DNA of 64,000 nucleotides from Chryseobacterium sp. C-71 (GTDB taxonomy: Bacteria; Bacteroidota; Bacteroidia; Flavobacteriales; Weeksellaceae). The stretch spans positions 1,798,001 to 1,862,000 of the forward strand of contig NZ_CP087131.1 in assembly GCF_020911865.1 (NCBI RefSeq), read 5' to 3'. The notes below the pieces were generated by a model. The model saw only the letters and a program-made list of their open reading frames with translations, was not told where the DNA came from and made no database searches. The position numbers and the translations under genes are program-made. Position 1 is the stretch's first letter. Each line of letters opens with the position of its first letter. This document shows, piece by piece, positions 11,581 through 19,753 of the stretch.

Positions 11581-12258
11581 CGGTGGCGGTCTCACAGAAA
11601 AGACCTCAGAGAAACAAAAATCTAGAGATTTGTTATTATAGTAGGTGTATTTTTGAGAATGTAAAAAGTCTAAAGCCTGAGTAATTACATAAGCGTCTGC
11701 CGAAATATAGAATTTAGAAAAATCGTGAGTGCTTTGACTAGGTATTACATAGTTTTTTGCGATTGAGCTTGAAGAAAAAAACTGATCAGGAGACGGAGCA
11801 CCATTGAAGTCATGCTTAACAAAAATCTGAACCCTTTTTTCAAATTTTTCTATTTCTTTTTTTACTTTTTGTAAAGCTTCTTTTTGTCTTTTATTTTCAG
11901 CTATTTTTAACTGATTCTTAAGATCTTTCTTTTCTTCCTTTTGAGATTGTTTGCCAATTAACTTGAGAAGATGTTCTTTGCCTCCATTTTCCTGATAAGA
12001 AACATTAGAGTTTTTCAGAATAATTTTATTGCTGAGAATCTGCTTATTAAAATTATCATCTGATGAGTACAAATTTGCACCATCTTTTAAAACAATGGTC
12101 GTTGGCGCAATTTGTTGCTGAGAATTTGCTTCTTGGGCGTAAACATGATTTGATAAAGAAAATAACAATATCAACAATAACGCTGGAAAACAATTCAAAC
12201 TTTTAATAAAGTTCAAATTTTTCGCAACCGTATTGTTATATAATAAAGTTTTCTGCAA
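11566..12258 (-). CDS. Exported coiled-coil protein with C-terminal FSVRPPP tail, possible arrest peptide (module A, first gene)
   Basis: Protein of 230 residues and unknown family, paralogous to those at 17289-17972 and 20881-21561. About 20 polar residues precede a hydrophobic signal segment ending NHVYAQ. Next comes a shared block with ANLYSSDDNFNKQI, a Lys/Glu-rich coiled coil (about 95-145, KKDLKNQLKIAENK), and a C-terminal tail with YYNNKSLDFCFSEVF then SVRPPP. Only VLVY remains before the stop. The tail is the most conserved part among the paralogues. RPPP resembles the R-x-x-P ends of arrest peptides (RAGP in SecM, RAPP in Apd proteins), and PPP alone slows ribosomes. It is first in its operon, 65 bp before the next gene. 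It could instead be an ordinary periplasmic or surface partner protein. Confidence 0.7.
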   Translation of the reverse strand: MQKTLLYNNTVAKNLNFIKSLNCFPALLLILLFSLSNHVYAQEANSQQQIAPTTIVLKDGANLYSSDDNFNKQILSNKIILKNSNVSYQENGGKEHLLKLIGKQSQKEEKKDLKNQLKIAENKRQKEALQKVKKEIEKFEKRVQIFVKHDFNGAPSPDQFFSSSSIAKNYVIPSQSTHDFSKFYISADAYVITQALDFLHSQKYTYYNNKSLDFCFSEVFSVRPPPVLVY

Positions 12259-12277
12259 GGATATTAGTTTACAAATG

Positions 12278-12285
12278 CAAAAGTA
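12278..12285 (-). promoter_or_regulatory. Candidate -7 box for module A
   Basis: The minus strand reads TACTTTTG, matching TAnnTTTG, 20 bp upstream of the SVRPPP gene. No good TTTG lies 19-21 bases further up, so only half of the promoter is supported. Paralogous operons B and C have a similar box at nearly the same place. Confidence 0.4.
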
Positions 12286-12737
12286 AGCAATAAATCAACA
12301 AATATTGTATTAAATGAATATCAACAAATCATATGATATAGCATTATATCAGAATAGCGTATAAAAACAATATCATTAAATTTTTAAACGCATTTTTTCA
12401 ACAGCAACGCATTTAAAAATTGATATTTTACACTTAAAATTTTTAAAAAAATTCCAATGTTTTACACTTACACTCATTTTCTGATTAATTAATAAAATCT
12501 ATAAACAATGGACGCTATCAACCTAAAAGCATTGTTGATAAGAATTACACAAGAAAACCATATAAATAAAACACATTAAACACGAATCCCCGAATATGGA
12601 TACCAACTATACATTATCCACAATTTTAATTTTAAAAAAAATACAATTATGAAAAAACAATCCGTAAAATAGATACACATCATCGACAAATTCCGACTTT
12701 TATTTCATTATTACGTGAAATTATTTTTAAACAAAAA
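12286..12737. other. Intergenic region between modules A and B
   Basis: AT-rich DNA without a convincing gene. An imperfect inverted repeat of TTTTTAAACGC-like sequence lies around 12378-12425; nothing else was recognised. Confidence 0.4.
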
Positions 12738-12762
12738 AAGTTGCTCCATTACGAAGCAACTT
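12738..12762 (-). terminator. Intrinsic terminator of module B
   Basis: Inverted repeat AAGTTGCT / AGCAACTT with a 9-base loop lies about 28 bp after the 201-residue gene and is followed on the minus strand by a run of seven T. Confidence 0.85.
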
Positions 12763-12789
12763 AAAATACATACTTATTTTATTGTAAAT

Positions 12790-13395
12790 CTATGGTTTCC
12801 AAAAAGACCAAACTTTACCATTAAAAACTGCCAATTGCTGTTTTACCGTATCATAAACCATCGTTCCAGGTTCAGGATTTGTGATATTCAGGTGCGGGCT
12901 TGGCACTTTTGGGAGAATCATTGCTTTGTTAACGTCTTCCAAAACCAAAATTCCCGGCACCGAAGTCGGTGTTCCAATGCTTGTTTTGGCTGTAGGATTA
13001 TCTACTAAAGCAACGCCGTTGAAAGTGTCTTGAAGTGTCGTGTCTGCCACACCTTGGGTAGTGTTAATCGGTGCAGGAGCGCTTTCGTTTTTCGTGAGAG
13101 CCACCCAGCTTGTTGCCGAAGTTCCGTTTTTGTACTTCACGATAAAATCTGTGGTATCGTAGATGACTGTCCCTTCCACAGCAGCAGCTTTATCCATCGC
13201 AGCAGTCGTCCAAGGTAATACAAAACCTTTTCCCTGATTGACTATATAATCCCCAAATTCCAGAGAAATTGAAGGATTAGGAGTTCCTGCCGGAGCCGGT
13301 GAAGGCAAGATAGTGAGTGATGATTTCCCGATTGCCACCTGTGCAGAGGCAGAAGCAGTAATGAAGAGAAATGCTATTTTTAATATATTTTTCAT
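12790..13395 (-). CDS. Secreted protein paralogous to the N-terminal half of the FISUMP protein (module B, third gene)
   Basis: Protein of 201 residues with signal peptide MKNILKIAFLFITASASAQ. It aligns along its whole length with residues about 20-195 of the FISUMP protein at 7986-9128: VAIGK, SLEFG, GFVLPW, GTVIYDTTD, PGILVLEDVNKAM, SPHLNI, GTMVYDTVKQQLAVFNG. It ends after VWSFWKP, exactly where the paralogue continues into FISUMP. So either this copy lost the FISUMP domain or the other gained it. The function is unknown; it probably acts with the 1,252-residue protein encoded 39 bp upstream. Confidence 0.8.
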   Translation of the reverse strand: MKNILKIAFLFITASASAQVAIGKSSLTILPSPAPAGTPNPSISLEFGDYIVNQGKGFVLPWTTAAMDKAAAVEGTVIYDTTDFIVKYKNGTSATSWVALTKNESAPAPINTTQGVADTTLQDTFNGVALVDNPTAKTSIGTPTSVPGILVLEDVNKAMILPKVPSPHLNITNPEPGTMVYDTVKQQLAVFNGKVWSFWKP

Positions 13396-13434
13396 TTTTT
13401 TTAAAATTTAAACTTAATTAAAATCTTAATTGAA

Positions 13435-16400
13435 TTAATCCGGACAAGTCTGTGTACTGAAACAGCTCCAGATTGTACCATTGTAGATTTTCAAACACTT
13501 TGCTACGGTATCGTAAACCATCATTCCCTCTACATAATTCGCAGCAGGAATGGAAGCCAATGGTGGCGTGGTTGGTGTAGCTGTGTTAGAATCTTCATCT
13601 ACAAATGCCATACGGTTGAGAACAAAACCTTTGGTTTTAGATTCTAAAACCGTCCATGCACTCTGTCTCACAATCGGCCAATCTGAAGTACCAGAATTTG
13701 CCCTGTTAAGCGCAGTGATTCCGTGTTTTACAGGGTTCGGATTTCCCGCAACCACTACTTCAGGTTTATAACAATAACATCCTGAACTTATCAATGCGTT
13801 TTGCGAATCTCCGATTCCCTGACCAACATCTCCTCCGATATCGGCCGCTCCTCCGGAATTCACTTGGGTAGGAACACCATTAGCGTTCACGCATGTTCCG
13901 GAAGTACACAAATTCTGATTGGATGCTGATGAACCTGTTCCCACACTAAGACCCGATGCTGCATTAACCAACATATTCACAGTAACATTCTCATCTCCTT
14001 CCATCGCATCTAAACAACCGTCGTTATCGGAATCAAGATCTAAATAATTAGGAATACTATCATTGTCTGTATCACAAGATTTCTTTGCAAATAGCGAATA
14101 CGCAACAGCATCACCAGATCCTACGCCAGTACTTGTCATAGTAATTGAAGAAACTAATTGGTTTCCTATACCTTTCAATAAAATTCTATGATCATTACTA
14201 GAATTTGAAAGGCTTATTGAACCTGTTGCAGCGTTATAAACAAGATAAGGACTAGCCCCCCCAATATTCATAGATGCAAAAGAAGTAGAAGGCGCACCAT
14301 TAATTAAAAAAGTATATTGCGCCGTAGGGCTTCCTGCAGCAATTGACGGGTCTAAATCTTCTATATAAAATGCTATTTCTGAGGCTTTAACAGGTGTTGA
14401 AAATGAAAACGAAAAACTCACATTATCAGATTTCGATACTCTTTGCTGACCTCCATTTTGATTAATGTAATAATTAACTTGAGAATCACTTAAACTTTGA
14501 ACATTTGTTTGAGGAGAAGTTCCTGTAAAAATAGCTGTTAGATTAGATACAGTATCCCCATTCCAAGTTCCAGTAGAATTTTGAGCCCTAAATCCGATAC
14601 ATTCTTCTGAAGTGTCCAAAATTCCATCATTGTCATCATCCAAATCCCGCCAATTAGGAACACCATCATCATCAGAATCTAGACAGTCGTTTTTCGATGC
14701 ATCTTGAGATTGGCCAACAGACTGACCCGCACCTACTGCTGTAGGAACACCTGTACTTATATCCACCGCAGTTCCAAAGTTGATATTGGGAGTTTGGGAA
14801 GCAATTGGTCCTGATGCAATTGTTGTAGGGTTGAAATTCCCTGCACCTTCTATGGCATCCGGACAGCCATCACCGTCTGAATCTAAATCTAAATGATTAG
14901 GGATACCATCGTTATCTGTATCACAAGTCAGTGGCTGTAGATCTAAAAATACAATCTCATTCAGAGAAGCTCGAGGTGGCGTTACGGTACTGTAACCCTG
15001 GCTGGAAACAATAGTGAACCGAACACTTGTCACATTTGTATATTCTTTTGTAAAACTAAACATAGGAGTTCCTGTATATTGATCCGGAGCTGCAAAATTC
15101 TCAGTTCCCAAAAGCGTATTACTCGCATTATACAATTCAATTGTAAAATTCCCAATCCATTCATTGAATCCCCACGGACCATATAGTTTAATATGATCAA
15201 TTGTAGAGGAAGATTGCATATTCATACTGAAAGATATGGGAAGGTTTGCCACATTGGTATACCAATTAGGAAAAGGACCTGCACCTGATAGCCCAGCACC
15301 CTCTCCATCAGCTATCTGCTGAGCATTACCAACAGTTATAGGTTTATTTGCTGTTACCGAAGATGTAGTAACTGGTCGCACTAAATAAGTTGGAGTACAT
15401 TCTACCGTATCTAAAATCCCATCATTATCATCATCTAAATCTTGCCAATCAGGAAGATTATCGCCATCAGAATCCAGACAGTCGTTTTTCGATGCATCCT
15501 GAGATTGCCCAACAGGCTGACCCGCTCCTACTGCAGTTGGCACACCTGTAGTTGCACTCACCGCAGTTCCAAAGTTGATATTGGGAGTTTGGGAAGCAAT
15601 TGTTCCTGATGCAGTTGCTGTAGGGTTGAAATTTCCCGCACCTTCTCTGGCATCCGGACAGCCATCACCGTCTGAATCTAAGTCTAAATTATTGGGAATT
15701 CCGTCACTATCAGTATCAGTACCACAGCTGAACCCAACCGATGGTGCTTCCGAAATATCGCCCCAACTATATCCAGAAGTCAGGGTAGATATTGTCCCTA
15801 AATTAGCTGCATTATTTGGATCTATTCGTATTAAATTCCCATTGTTGCTCCCTATCAAATCTCCATTAGCACCAAAAAACAATTGCGTTCCTGATGCTGA
15901 TCCTGTTGTTCCAACAGAAATCCAAGCTGATGAAGGAGTAGTTATGCTTAAGTTTAAACTGCTTAAGTCAAGTTTGTACAGAGCACCTGTACTGGCTATA
16001 AGATAAACCATCCCTGAAGAATTGATCGCAATATCTCCTAAATCTATTCCAGAAATAGGGTCAACAACTTTGGTAAGGGTACTCGCATTTCCGCTTGCAT
16101 TAAACGTTACTCGCCATAATCCCTGACTTGTTGTTCCTGTGTCATCGTAAATAAAATAATCATTGTTATACATTGCGGCCCCTCCTGAAGCATCACCCAA
16201 ACTTGATAAAAATCCTGAACCTACATTTACAACGGTATTGGTTGAAAACTGATAGGCAAAAAGACTTCCTTGCCCTATATTATTTGCAAATAACACTCTG
16301 TTTCTCGAAGCATCTGTTGTCATGTGATTGGCATCATTACCAGGGATAATATTTGTTGCTATAGTCGTAGGAGTATAAGTATTGCCTGTTAAACCTATCA

Positions 16401-17193
16401 AATTAGCCTGAGTAGCAGATATCGTTCTGATCCCAAATCCGGAATAGTTGTAAATTGCACCCCCACCACATTCAGCAGTATCTAAAATACCATCGTTGTC
16501 ATCGTCATCATCTATATAATCAGGAATACCATCCCCATCACTATCAACAGCTTCCTGTAATACCAAATCATCCATTGCAAAATCATTTCCTGTGGTAGAT
16601 TTTGTGGTATTTTCCCAAGTCATATCTATTGATGTAACTGACGAAGGAACAGTAAATTCATACTGAACATTTTTCCACGCATTCACATCTGCAACAACCA
16701 TTCCCGAGGTATAAAATGATGTCGTATTGCCTTGTGGTGAAACCTTAAATGTGGTGTTTGCTCTATTTGTTGCCGTAGCAGGAACAGCTCCTAATGTTGC
16801 AAAACGGTAATTTATTCTATATGTTTTCCCAGGCACTACAGTCATCGTTTTTTTGAAAAACACATTTTCTGAAGCTGGTATAGCGACCCCACCTTGTGTC
16901 CAAAACATAAGAAACCTACCACCTGATGCATCAGATGGCACCTGCGTAGTTCCTGCTACAATACCGTTAGCTGGTGTAGCCTCAAAAGTTCCGTTAATCT
17001 GACTATTTTGTGGTGGGTTGACGCTATTATTCCAATATCCTGTAACACCGTTATTGTAAGACGAACTGTAAGGGAGTCCGTTGAAATTCTCAGTCCAGAC
17101 TGTCGTCCAATTCTGAGCTTTAAAAAAGTTAATTCCAAATGCACACAAAATCATTGCAGGCACAAGGACATACTTGAATATATTTTTTTTCAT
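13435..17193 (-). CDS. Giant surface protein with thrombospondin type 3 calcium-binding repeats (module B, second gene)
   Basis: Secreted protein of 1,252 residues. Signal peptide (about 1-27, ending FKAQ), a carbohydrate-binding-like domain (about 30-215), an Asp-rich TSP3 segment (DSDGDGIPDYIDDDDDNDG), and a beta-propeller-like region (about 245-500) come in order. Two near-identical TSP3 blocks containing GDGCP and GQSQDASKNDCLDSD follow, with beta-sandwich inserts between TSP3 runs. The last 100 residues match the C-terminus of the module A 790-residue protein (WPIVRQSAWTVLESKTKGFV, EGMMVYD, C...C). TSP3 repeats bind calcium in rigid stalks, so an extended surface adhesin is likely. The gene begins 95 bp after the SVRPPP gene. 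Confidence 0.85.
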   Translation of the reverse strand: MKKNIFKYVLVPAMILCAFGINFFKAQNWTTVWTENFNGLPYSSSYNNGVTGYWNNSVNPPQNSQINGTFEATPANGIVAGTTQVPSDASGGRFLMFWTQGGVAIPASENVFFKKTMTVVPGKTYRINYRFATLGAVPATATNRANTTFKVSPQGNTTSFYTSGMVVADVNAWKNVQYEFTVPSSVTSIDMTWENTTKSTTGNDFAMDDLVLQEAVDSDGDGIPDYIDDDDDNDGILDTAECGGGAIYNYSGFGIRTISATQANLIGLTGNTYTPTTIATNIIPGNDANHMTTDASRNRVLFANNIGQGSLFAYQFSTNTVVNVGSGFLSSLGDASGGAAMYNNDYFIYDDTGTTSQGLWRVTFNASGNASTLTKVVDPISGIDLGDIAINSSGMVYLIASTGALYKLDLSSLNLSITTPSSAWISVGTTGSASGTQLFFGANGDLIGSNNGNLIRIDPNNAANLGTISTLTSGYSWGDISEAPSVGFSCGTDTDSDGIPNNLDLDSDGDGCPDAREGAGNFNPTATASGTIASQTPNINFGTAVSATTGVPTAVGAGQPVGQSQDASKNDCLDSDGDNLPDWQDLDDDNDGILDTVECTPTYLVRPVTTSSVTANKPITVGNAQQIADGEGAGLSGAGPFPNWYTNVANLPISFSMNMQSSSTIDHIKLYGPWGFNEWIGNFTIELYNASNTLLGTENFAAPDQYTGTPMFSFTKEYTNVTSVRFTIVSSQGYSTVTPPRASLNEIVFLDLQPLTCDTDNDGIPNHLDLDSDGDGCPDAIEGAGNFNPTTIASGPIASQTPNINFGTAVDISTGVPTAVGAGQSVGQSQDASKNDCLDSDDDGVPNWRDLDDDNDGILDTSEECIGFRAQNSTGTWNGDTVSNLTAIFTGTSPQTNVQSLSDSQVNYYINQNGGQQRVSKSDNVSFSFSFSTPVKASEIAFYIEDLDPSIAAGSPTAQYTFLINGAPSTSFASMNIGGASPYLVYNAATGSISLSNSSNDHRILLKGIGNQLVSSITMTSTGVGSGDAVAYSLFAKKSCDTDNDSIPNYLDLDSDNDGCLDAMEGDENVTVNMLVNAASGLSVGTGSSASNQNLCTSGTCVNANGVPTQVNSGGAADIGGDVGQGIGDSQNALISSGCYCYKPEVVVAGNPNPVKHGITALNRANSGTSDWPIVRQSAWTVLESKTKGFVLNRMAFVDEDSNTATPTTPPLASIPAANYVEGMMVYDTVAKCLKIYNGTIWSCFSTQTCPD
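14681..14900 (-). repeat. Intragenic TSP3 repeat, copy 2
   Basis: About 220 bp closely matching 15476-15695 at a constant offset of 795 bp. It encodes the DSDGDGCPDA...QDASKNDCLDSD unit. Within-gene duplication can change stalk length by recombination. Confidence 0.8.
15476..15695 (-). repeat. Intragenic TSP3 repeat, copy 1
   Basis: Partner of the 14681-14900 copy. The two differ by scattered substitutions without obvious frame loss, so the duplication is not brand new but similarity remains high. Confidence 0.8.
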
Positions 17194-17201
17194 TTTAATT
17201 T

Positions 17202-17300
17202 TTTTTTATATAAGAATTCAACATTTCAGGCCTTTACAAGAGAAATTATAAATAAATAATCCTCTTTTTAATTACCTGATTAGAAAAATTATATAAAAAA
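17202..17300 (-). promoter_or_regulatory. Possible translational-control RNA pairing, module B
   Basis: On the minus-strand RNA, UUUUUUAUAUAA (17300-17289; codons Phe, Phe, Ile, stop directly after PPP) is perfectly complementary over 12 bases to UUAUAUAAAAAA (17213-17202), which lies 9-20 nt before the next start codon. A palindromic AGGCCU occurs both in the Arg-Pro codons (17312-17307) and in the leader (17233-17228) and could form a competing pairing. The placement mirrors module A. The A/U-only arm weakens the case. Confidence 0.4.
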
Positions 17301-17972
17301 TGGCGGAGGCCTTACAGAAAAGACTTCAGAAAAACAGAAATCTAAAGGTGTGTTATTGTAATAAGTATATTCTTTAGGATATAAAAAATCTAAAGCCAGT
17401 TTAATTATATACTGATTTTCTGCACTATAAATTTTAGATAATTTATGCTGTTGGTAGCTCGGAACAACATAGTCTGTGTTGACGTGAGTAGATGAAATGA
17501 ATTCTTCAGAAGACGGAAAAGTTTTTATTTTCTCTGATTCGAATTTTCCTTTTTGAAATTCATAATCAGATACCTGCTTTTCAAGCTTTTTTAGCTCTTC
17601 TTTTTTCTTGTTGTTTTCAGCAATTTTTACCTGAGTTTTGAGATCTTTTTTTTCGGATTCAATACTTTTTTCTGAAGCAGCTACCAATATTACTTCATCA
17701 CCATTCTCACTTTCATAGAAAACTTCTGTGTTTTTTAAAGAAATTTTGTCTGAATTTATTTGCCTATTAAAGTTAGCATCTGTAGAATAAATCGCAGCTC
17801 CGTTTTTAAGAATAATTGCCGATTGAGCAGTATTCCCAATGCCTACTTGTGCATTTAATAAACTATTAAAAGAAAAAAATAATAAAAACAATAAACCACA
17901 AAAACATCCAAAACACTTGTTAAGGTTTGGATATTTTTTAGCACAGCTAAAGTTTGTTAGTTTCTTTTTCAA
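17289..17972 (-). CDS. Exported coiled-coil protein with C-terminal FSVRPPP tail, possible arrest peptide (module B, first gene)
   Basis: Protein of 227 residues, paralogous to the first genes of modules A and C. The N-terminus has about 22 polar, Cys-containing residues, then a hydrophobic segment ending LLNAQ. The shared AIYSTDANFNRQI block, a coiled coil with KKDLKTQVKIAENN (about 95-140) and the tail YYNNTPLDFCFSEVF then SVRPPP follow. Only FFI remains before the stop. The tail DFCFSEVFSVRPPP is identical to that of module A, whereas the middle has diverged strongly. It is first in its operon with a promoter 19 bp upstream. See the module A entry for the arrest-peptide idea; no known domain was recognised. 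Confidence 0.7.
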   Translation of the reverse strand: MKKKLTNFSCAKKYPNLNKCFGCFCGLLFLLFFSFNSLLNAQVGIGNTAQSAIILKNGAAIYSTDANFNRQINSDKISLKNTEVFYESENGDEVILVAASEKSIESEKKDLKTQVKIAENNKKKEELKKLEKQVSDYEFQKGKFESEKIKTFPSSEEFISSTHVNTDYVVPSYQQHKLSKIYSAENQYIIKLALDFLYPKEYTYYNNTPLDFCFSEVFSVRPPPFFI

Positions 17973-17990
17973 TTATATCATTTGTTTGGG

Positions 17991-18021
17991 CAAAGATAAT
18001 CATTATATTTTACTAATCAAT
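17991..18021 (-). promoter_or_regulatory. Promoter of module B
   Basis: -7 box TATCTTTG (17998-17991) with ATTG (18021-18018) 19 bases upstream, close to the TTTG-N19-TAnnTTTG consensus. It predicts a very short leader before the SVRPPP start at 17972. Confidence 0.6.
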
Positions 18022-18105
18022 TGCCTCTTGCTAATTATCTCAAAATCACTATTTAACATAATATTAAATATCACCAAATAGTGAATATAAAAAGTTTGCT
18101 AAAAA

Positions 18106-18135
18106 AAATGCTGTCCCATTTCTGAAACAGCATTT
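18106..18135 (-). terminator. Intrinsic terminator of module C
   Basis: AAATGCTGT / ACAGCATTT hairpin 22 bp after the last module C gene, followed on the minus strand by a T run (18108-18101). Confidence 0.85.
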
Positions 18136-18157
18136 ATTAAATGTACTTGTAAAAAAA

Positions 18158-18931
18158 TTATTGTATCGGTTCAAGAACTTTTATGGTGACGGAAGTACCT
18201 GCCATTTCCGGGCTCAATGTAACTGTATTTACTGCAGTTCCTATTCCCAGAGTAATATTTGTAGGAATATTTCTCTCTGCACATGCAAACTGGAAAGTAT
18301 GAGATTGCACAGAAAGATTAGGTATTGAAGCATTAAGATTTAAAGTACGATATGAACCTGATGCTCCTGTAACGATGCCTGTTCTCACAAACTTCAATGC
18401 ACCATCAATATAAATACCACAACCATAACTTGCCAGCAAGCTCCCGGTTGCAGCGGAATTTATTTGAGCTAATGTCTGTACTGAGATATTAACAATATTT
18501 CCAAGTTTATTTACTTTAAAAGTCTGATTAAGTTCAGGAAAGTCTTTCCAATGTGAAGGCTTTGCTGTATCTTTTGAATAACCCACTGATAAATTTGTAG
18601 CATTATCTGTTCCAACGAAAGTTATTCCCTGAGTAGCCGATTTGATATATGCAGCCGATAAAACCAGACCATCTAAATAACCACTAGGTAAGTCGAAGTT
18701 TTTCCATTGAGGATTTGCTAATCCGTTGGCAGAAATCATACTTCCAGCTGTACCAGAACTACCTTCAGAAGTATCAGTGCCTCCCAAATTTATTTCATTA
18801 TTTACATTTGTAGTACCGTTGACATCTAGTGTCGCTTGCGGACTCGTAGTGGCTACCCCTACTTTCCCGTTTTGAGAAAAAAAGTTCAGAGGAAGCATCA
18901 GGATGAAAATTTTAAATATATTATATTTCAT
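18158..18931 (-). CDS. Secreted beta-rich protein (module C, fourth gene)
   Basis: Protein of 257 residues with signal peptide ending NFFSQ. An N-terminal motif VGVATTSPQATLDVNG resembles the head of tail-fibre-like and adhesin proteins in Bacteroidota. The C-terminal 170 residues contain LASYGCGIYIDGALKFVRTG and HTFQFACAERN, shared in pattern with the two neighbours upstream (CGIF.DD.L..R and H.AKVACKR). The three probably form a paralogous trio of beta-sandwich proteins. No known domain was recognised. It starts 10 bp after the preceding gene, so it is co-transcribed. Confidence 0.75.
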   Translation of the reverse strand: MKYNIFKIFILMLPLNFFSQNGKVGVATTSPQATLDVNGTTNVNNEINLGGTDTSEGSSGTAGSMISANGLANPQWKNFDLPSGYLDGLVLSAAYIKSATQGITFVGTDNATNLSVGYSKDTAKPSHWKDFPELNQTFKVNKLGNIVNISVQTLAQINSAATGSLLASYGCGIYIDGALKFVRTGIVTGASGSYRTLNLNASIPNLSVQSHTFQFACAERNIPTNITLGIGTAVNTVTLSPEMAGTSVTIKVLEPIQ

Positions 18932-18941
18932 TAGTCATTAT

Positions 18942-19748
18942 TTATGGATTATAAACAGGTACAATGTTGGTTGCCGATGGTTTTTCGTACGTTTCTACCA
19001 TCAATGAAGACTGTGTCATAAAATTGTTTAAGTTGCTGGCGACCATTCTTCCTATACCTATATTACCGGTGAAAGAATCTACGCTTGCTCTTCTTTTGCA
19101 AGCGACCTTGGCACTGTGCGGACCTACAGTGAGAGTCTTTGCCACAGCAATTAAATTGTAAGTATAAAAAGTATATTGTGATGAAGTAGGCTGGTTCAAA
19201 GTATAAACTCTTACGCCTTTTAATAAATCATCCACAAAAATTCCGCAAGAAAAATCTACCCCCGCATTTGTTGCCGTAGATTGAAGATGAGCAATAGTTT
19301 CAAAACTCAGTACAGCAATATTATCAACATTATCAATCTGAAAGTTTTTTGTAAGTGCCGAAATTACTGTGCCGCCATAACTTGCCAATGTTTGATTTTC
19401 AGTATTAAGGTCATAACCAGAATTTGTATTTCCTATAATAACACCAACTTCTGTATCTGAGGCAGAATTATTAAATATTGTATAAAGAAAAGGATCAAAA
19501 TTTGGTCTTCTGATAACCTTCCAAACTGGTGGTTTCGCAGCTCCTTGAGAAACAAGCACTGTACCTATATCACCCAATAAACCTGGAGCTGTATTATTTC
19601 CTCCTAAATAAATTCTATTTCTAACGCCAATATTCCCCTGAACATCTAGAATTGCATTTGGTGTCTCTGTGTTTACACCTAATTGAGCTTCAACAGTGAT
19701 AACACTCAATGCGAAAATAAGCAGCCCTATTATTTTTTTTGTAATCAT
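18942..19748 (-). CDS. Secreted beta-rich protein (module C, third gene)
   Basis: Protein of 268 residues with signal peptide ending TVEAQ and the N-terminal motif LGVNTETPNAILDVQGNIGV. Its C-terminal region has FSCGIFVDDLLKGVRV and HSAKVACKRRA, paralogous to the genes on both sides. Two Cys residues in equivalent places (CGIF and VACKR) recur in the trio. Function unknown; a surface fibre or ligand-binding role is only a guess. It lies 5 bp after the preceding gene. Confidence 0.75.
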   Translation of the reverse strand: MITKKIIGLLIFALSVITVEAQLGVNTETPNAILDVQGNIGVRNRIYLGGNNTAPGLLGDIGTVLVSQGAAKPPVWKVIRRPNFDPFLYTIFNNSASDTEVGVIIGNTNSGYDLNTENQTLASYGGTVISALTKNFQIDNVDNIAVLSFETIAHLQSTATNAGVDFSCGIFVDDLLKGVRVYTLNQPTSSQYTFYTYNLIAVAKTLTVGPHSAKVACKRRASVDSFTGNIGIGRMVASNLNNFMTQSSLMVETYEKPSATNIVPVYNP

Positions 19749-19753
19749 AATTT

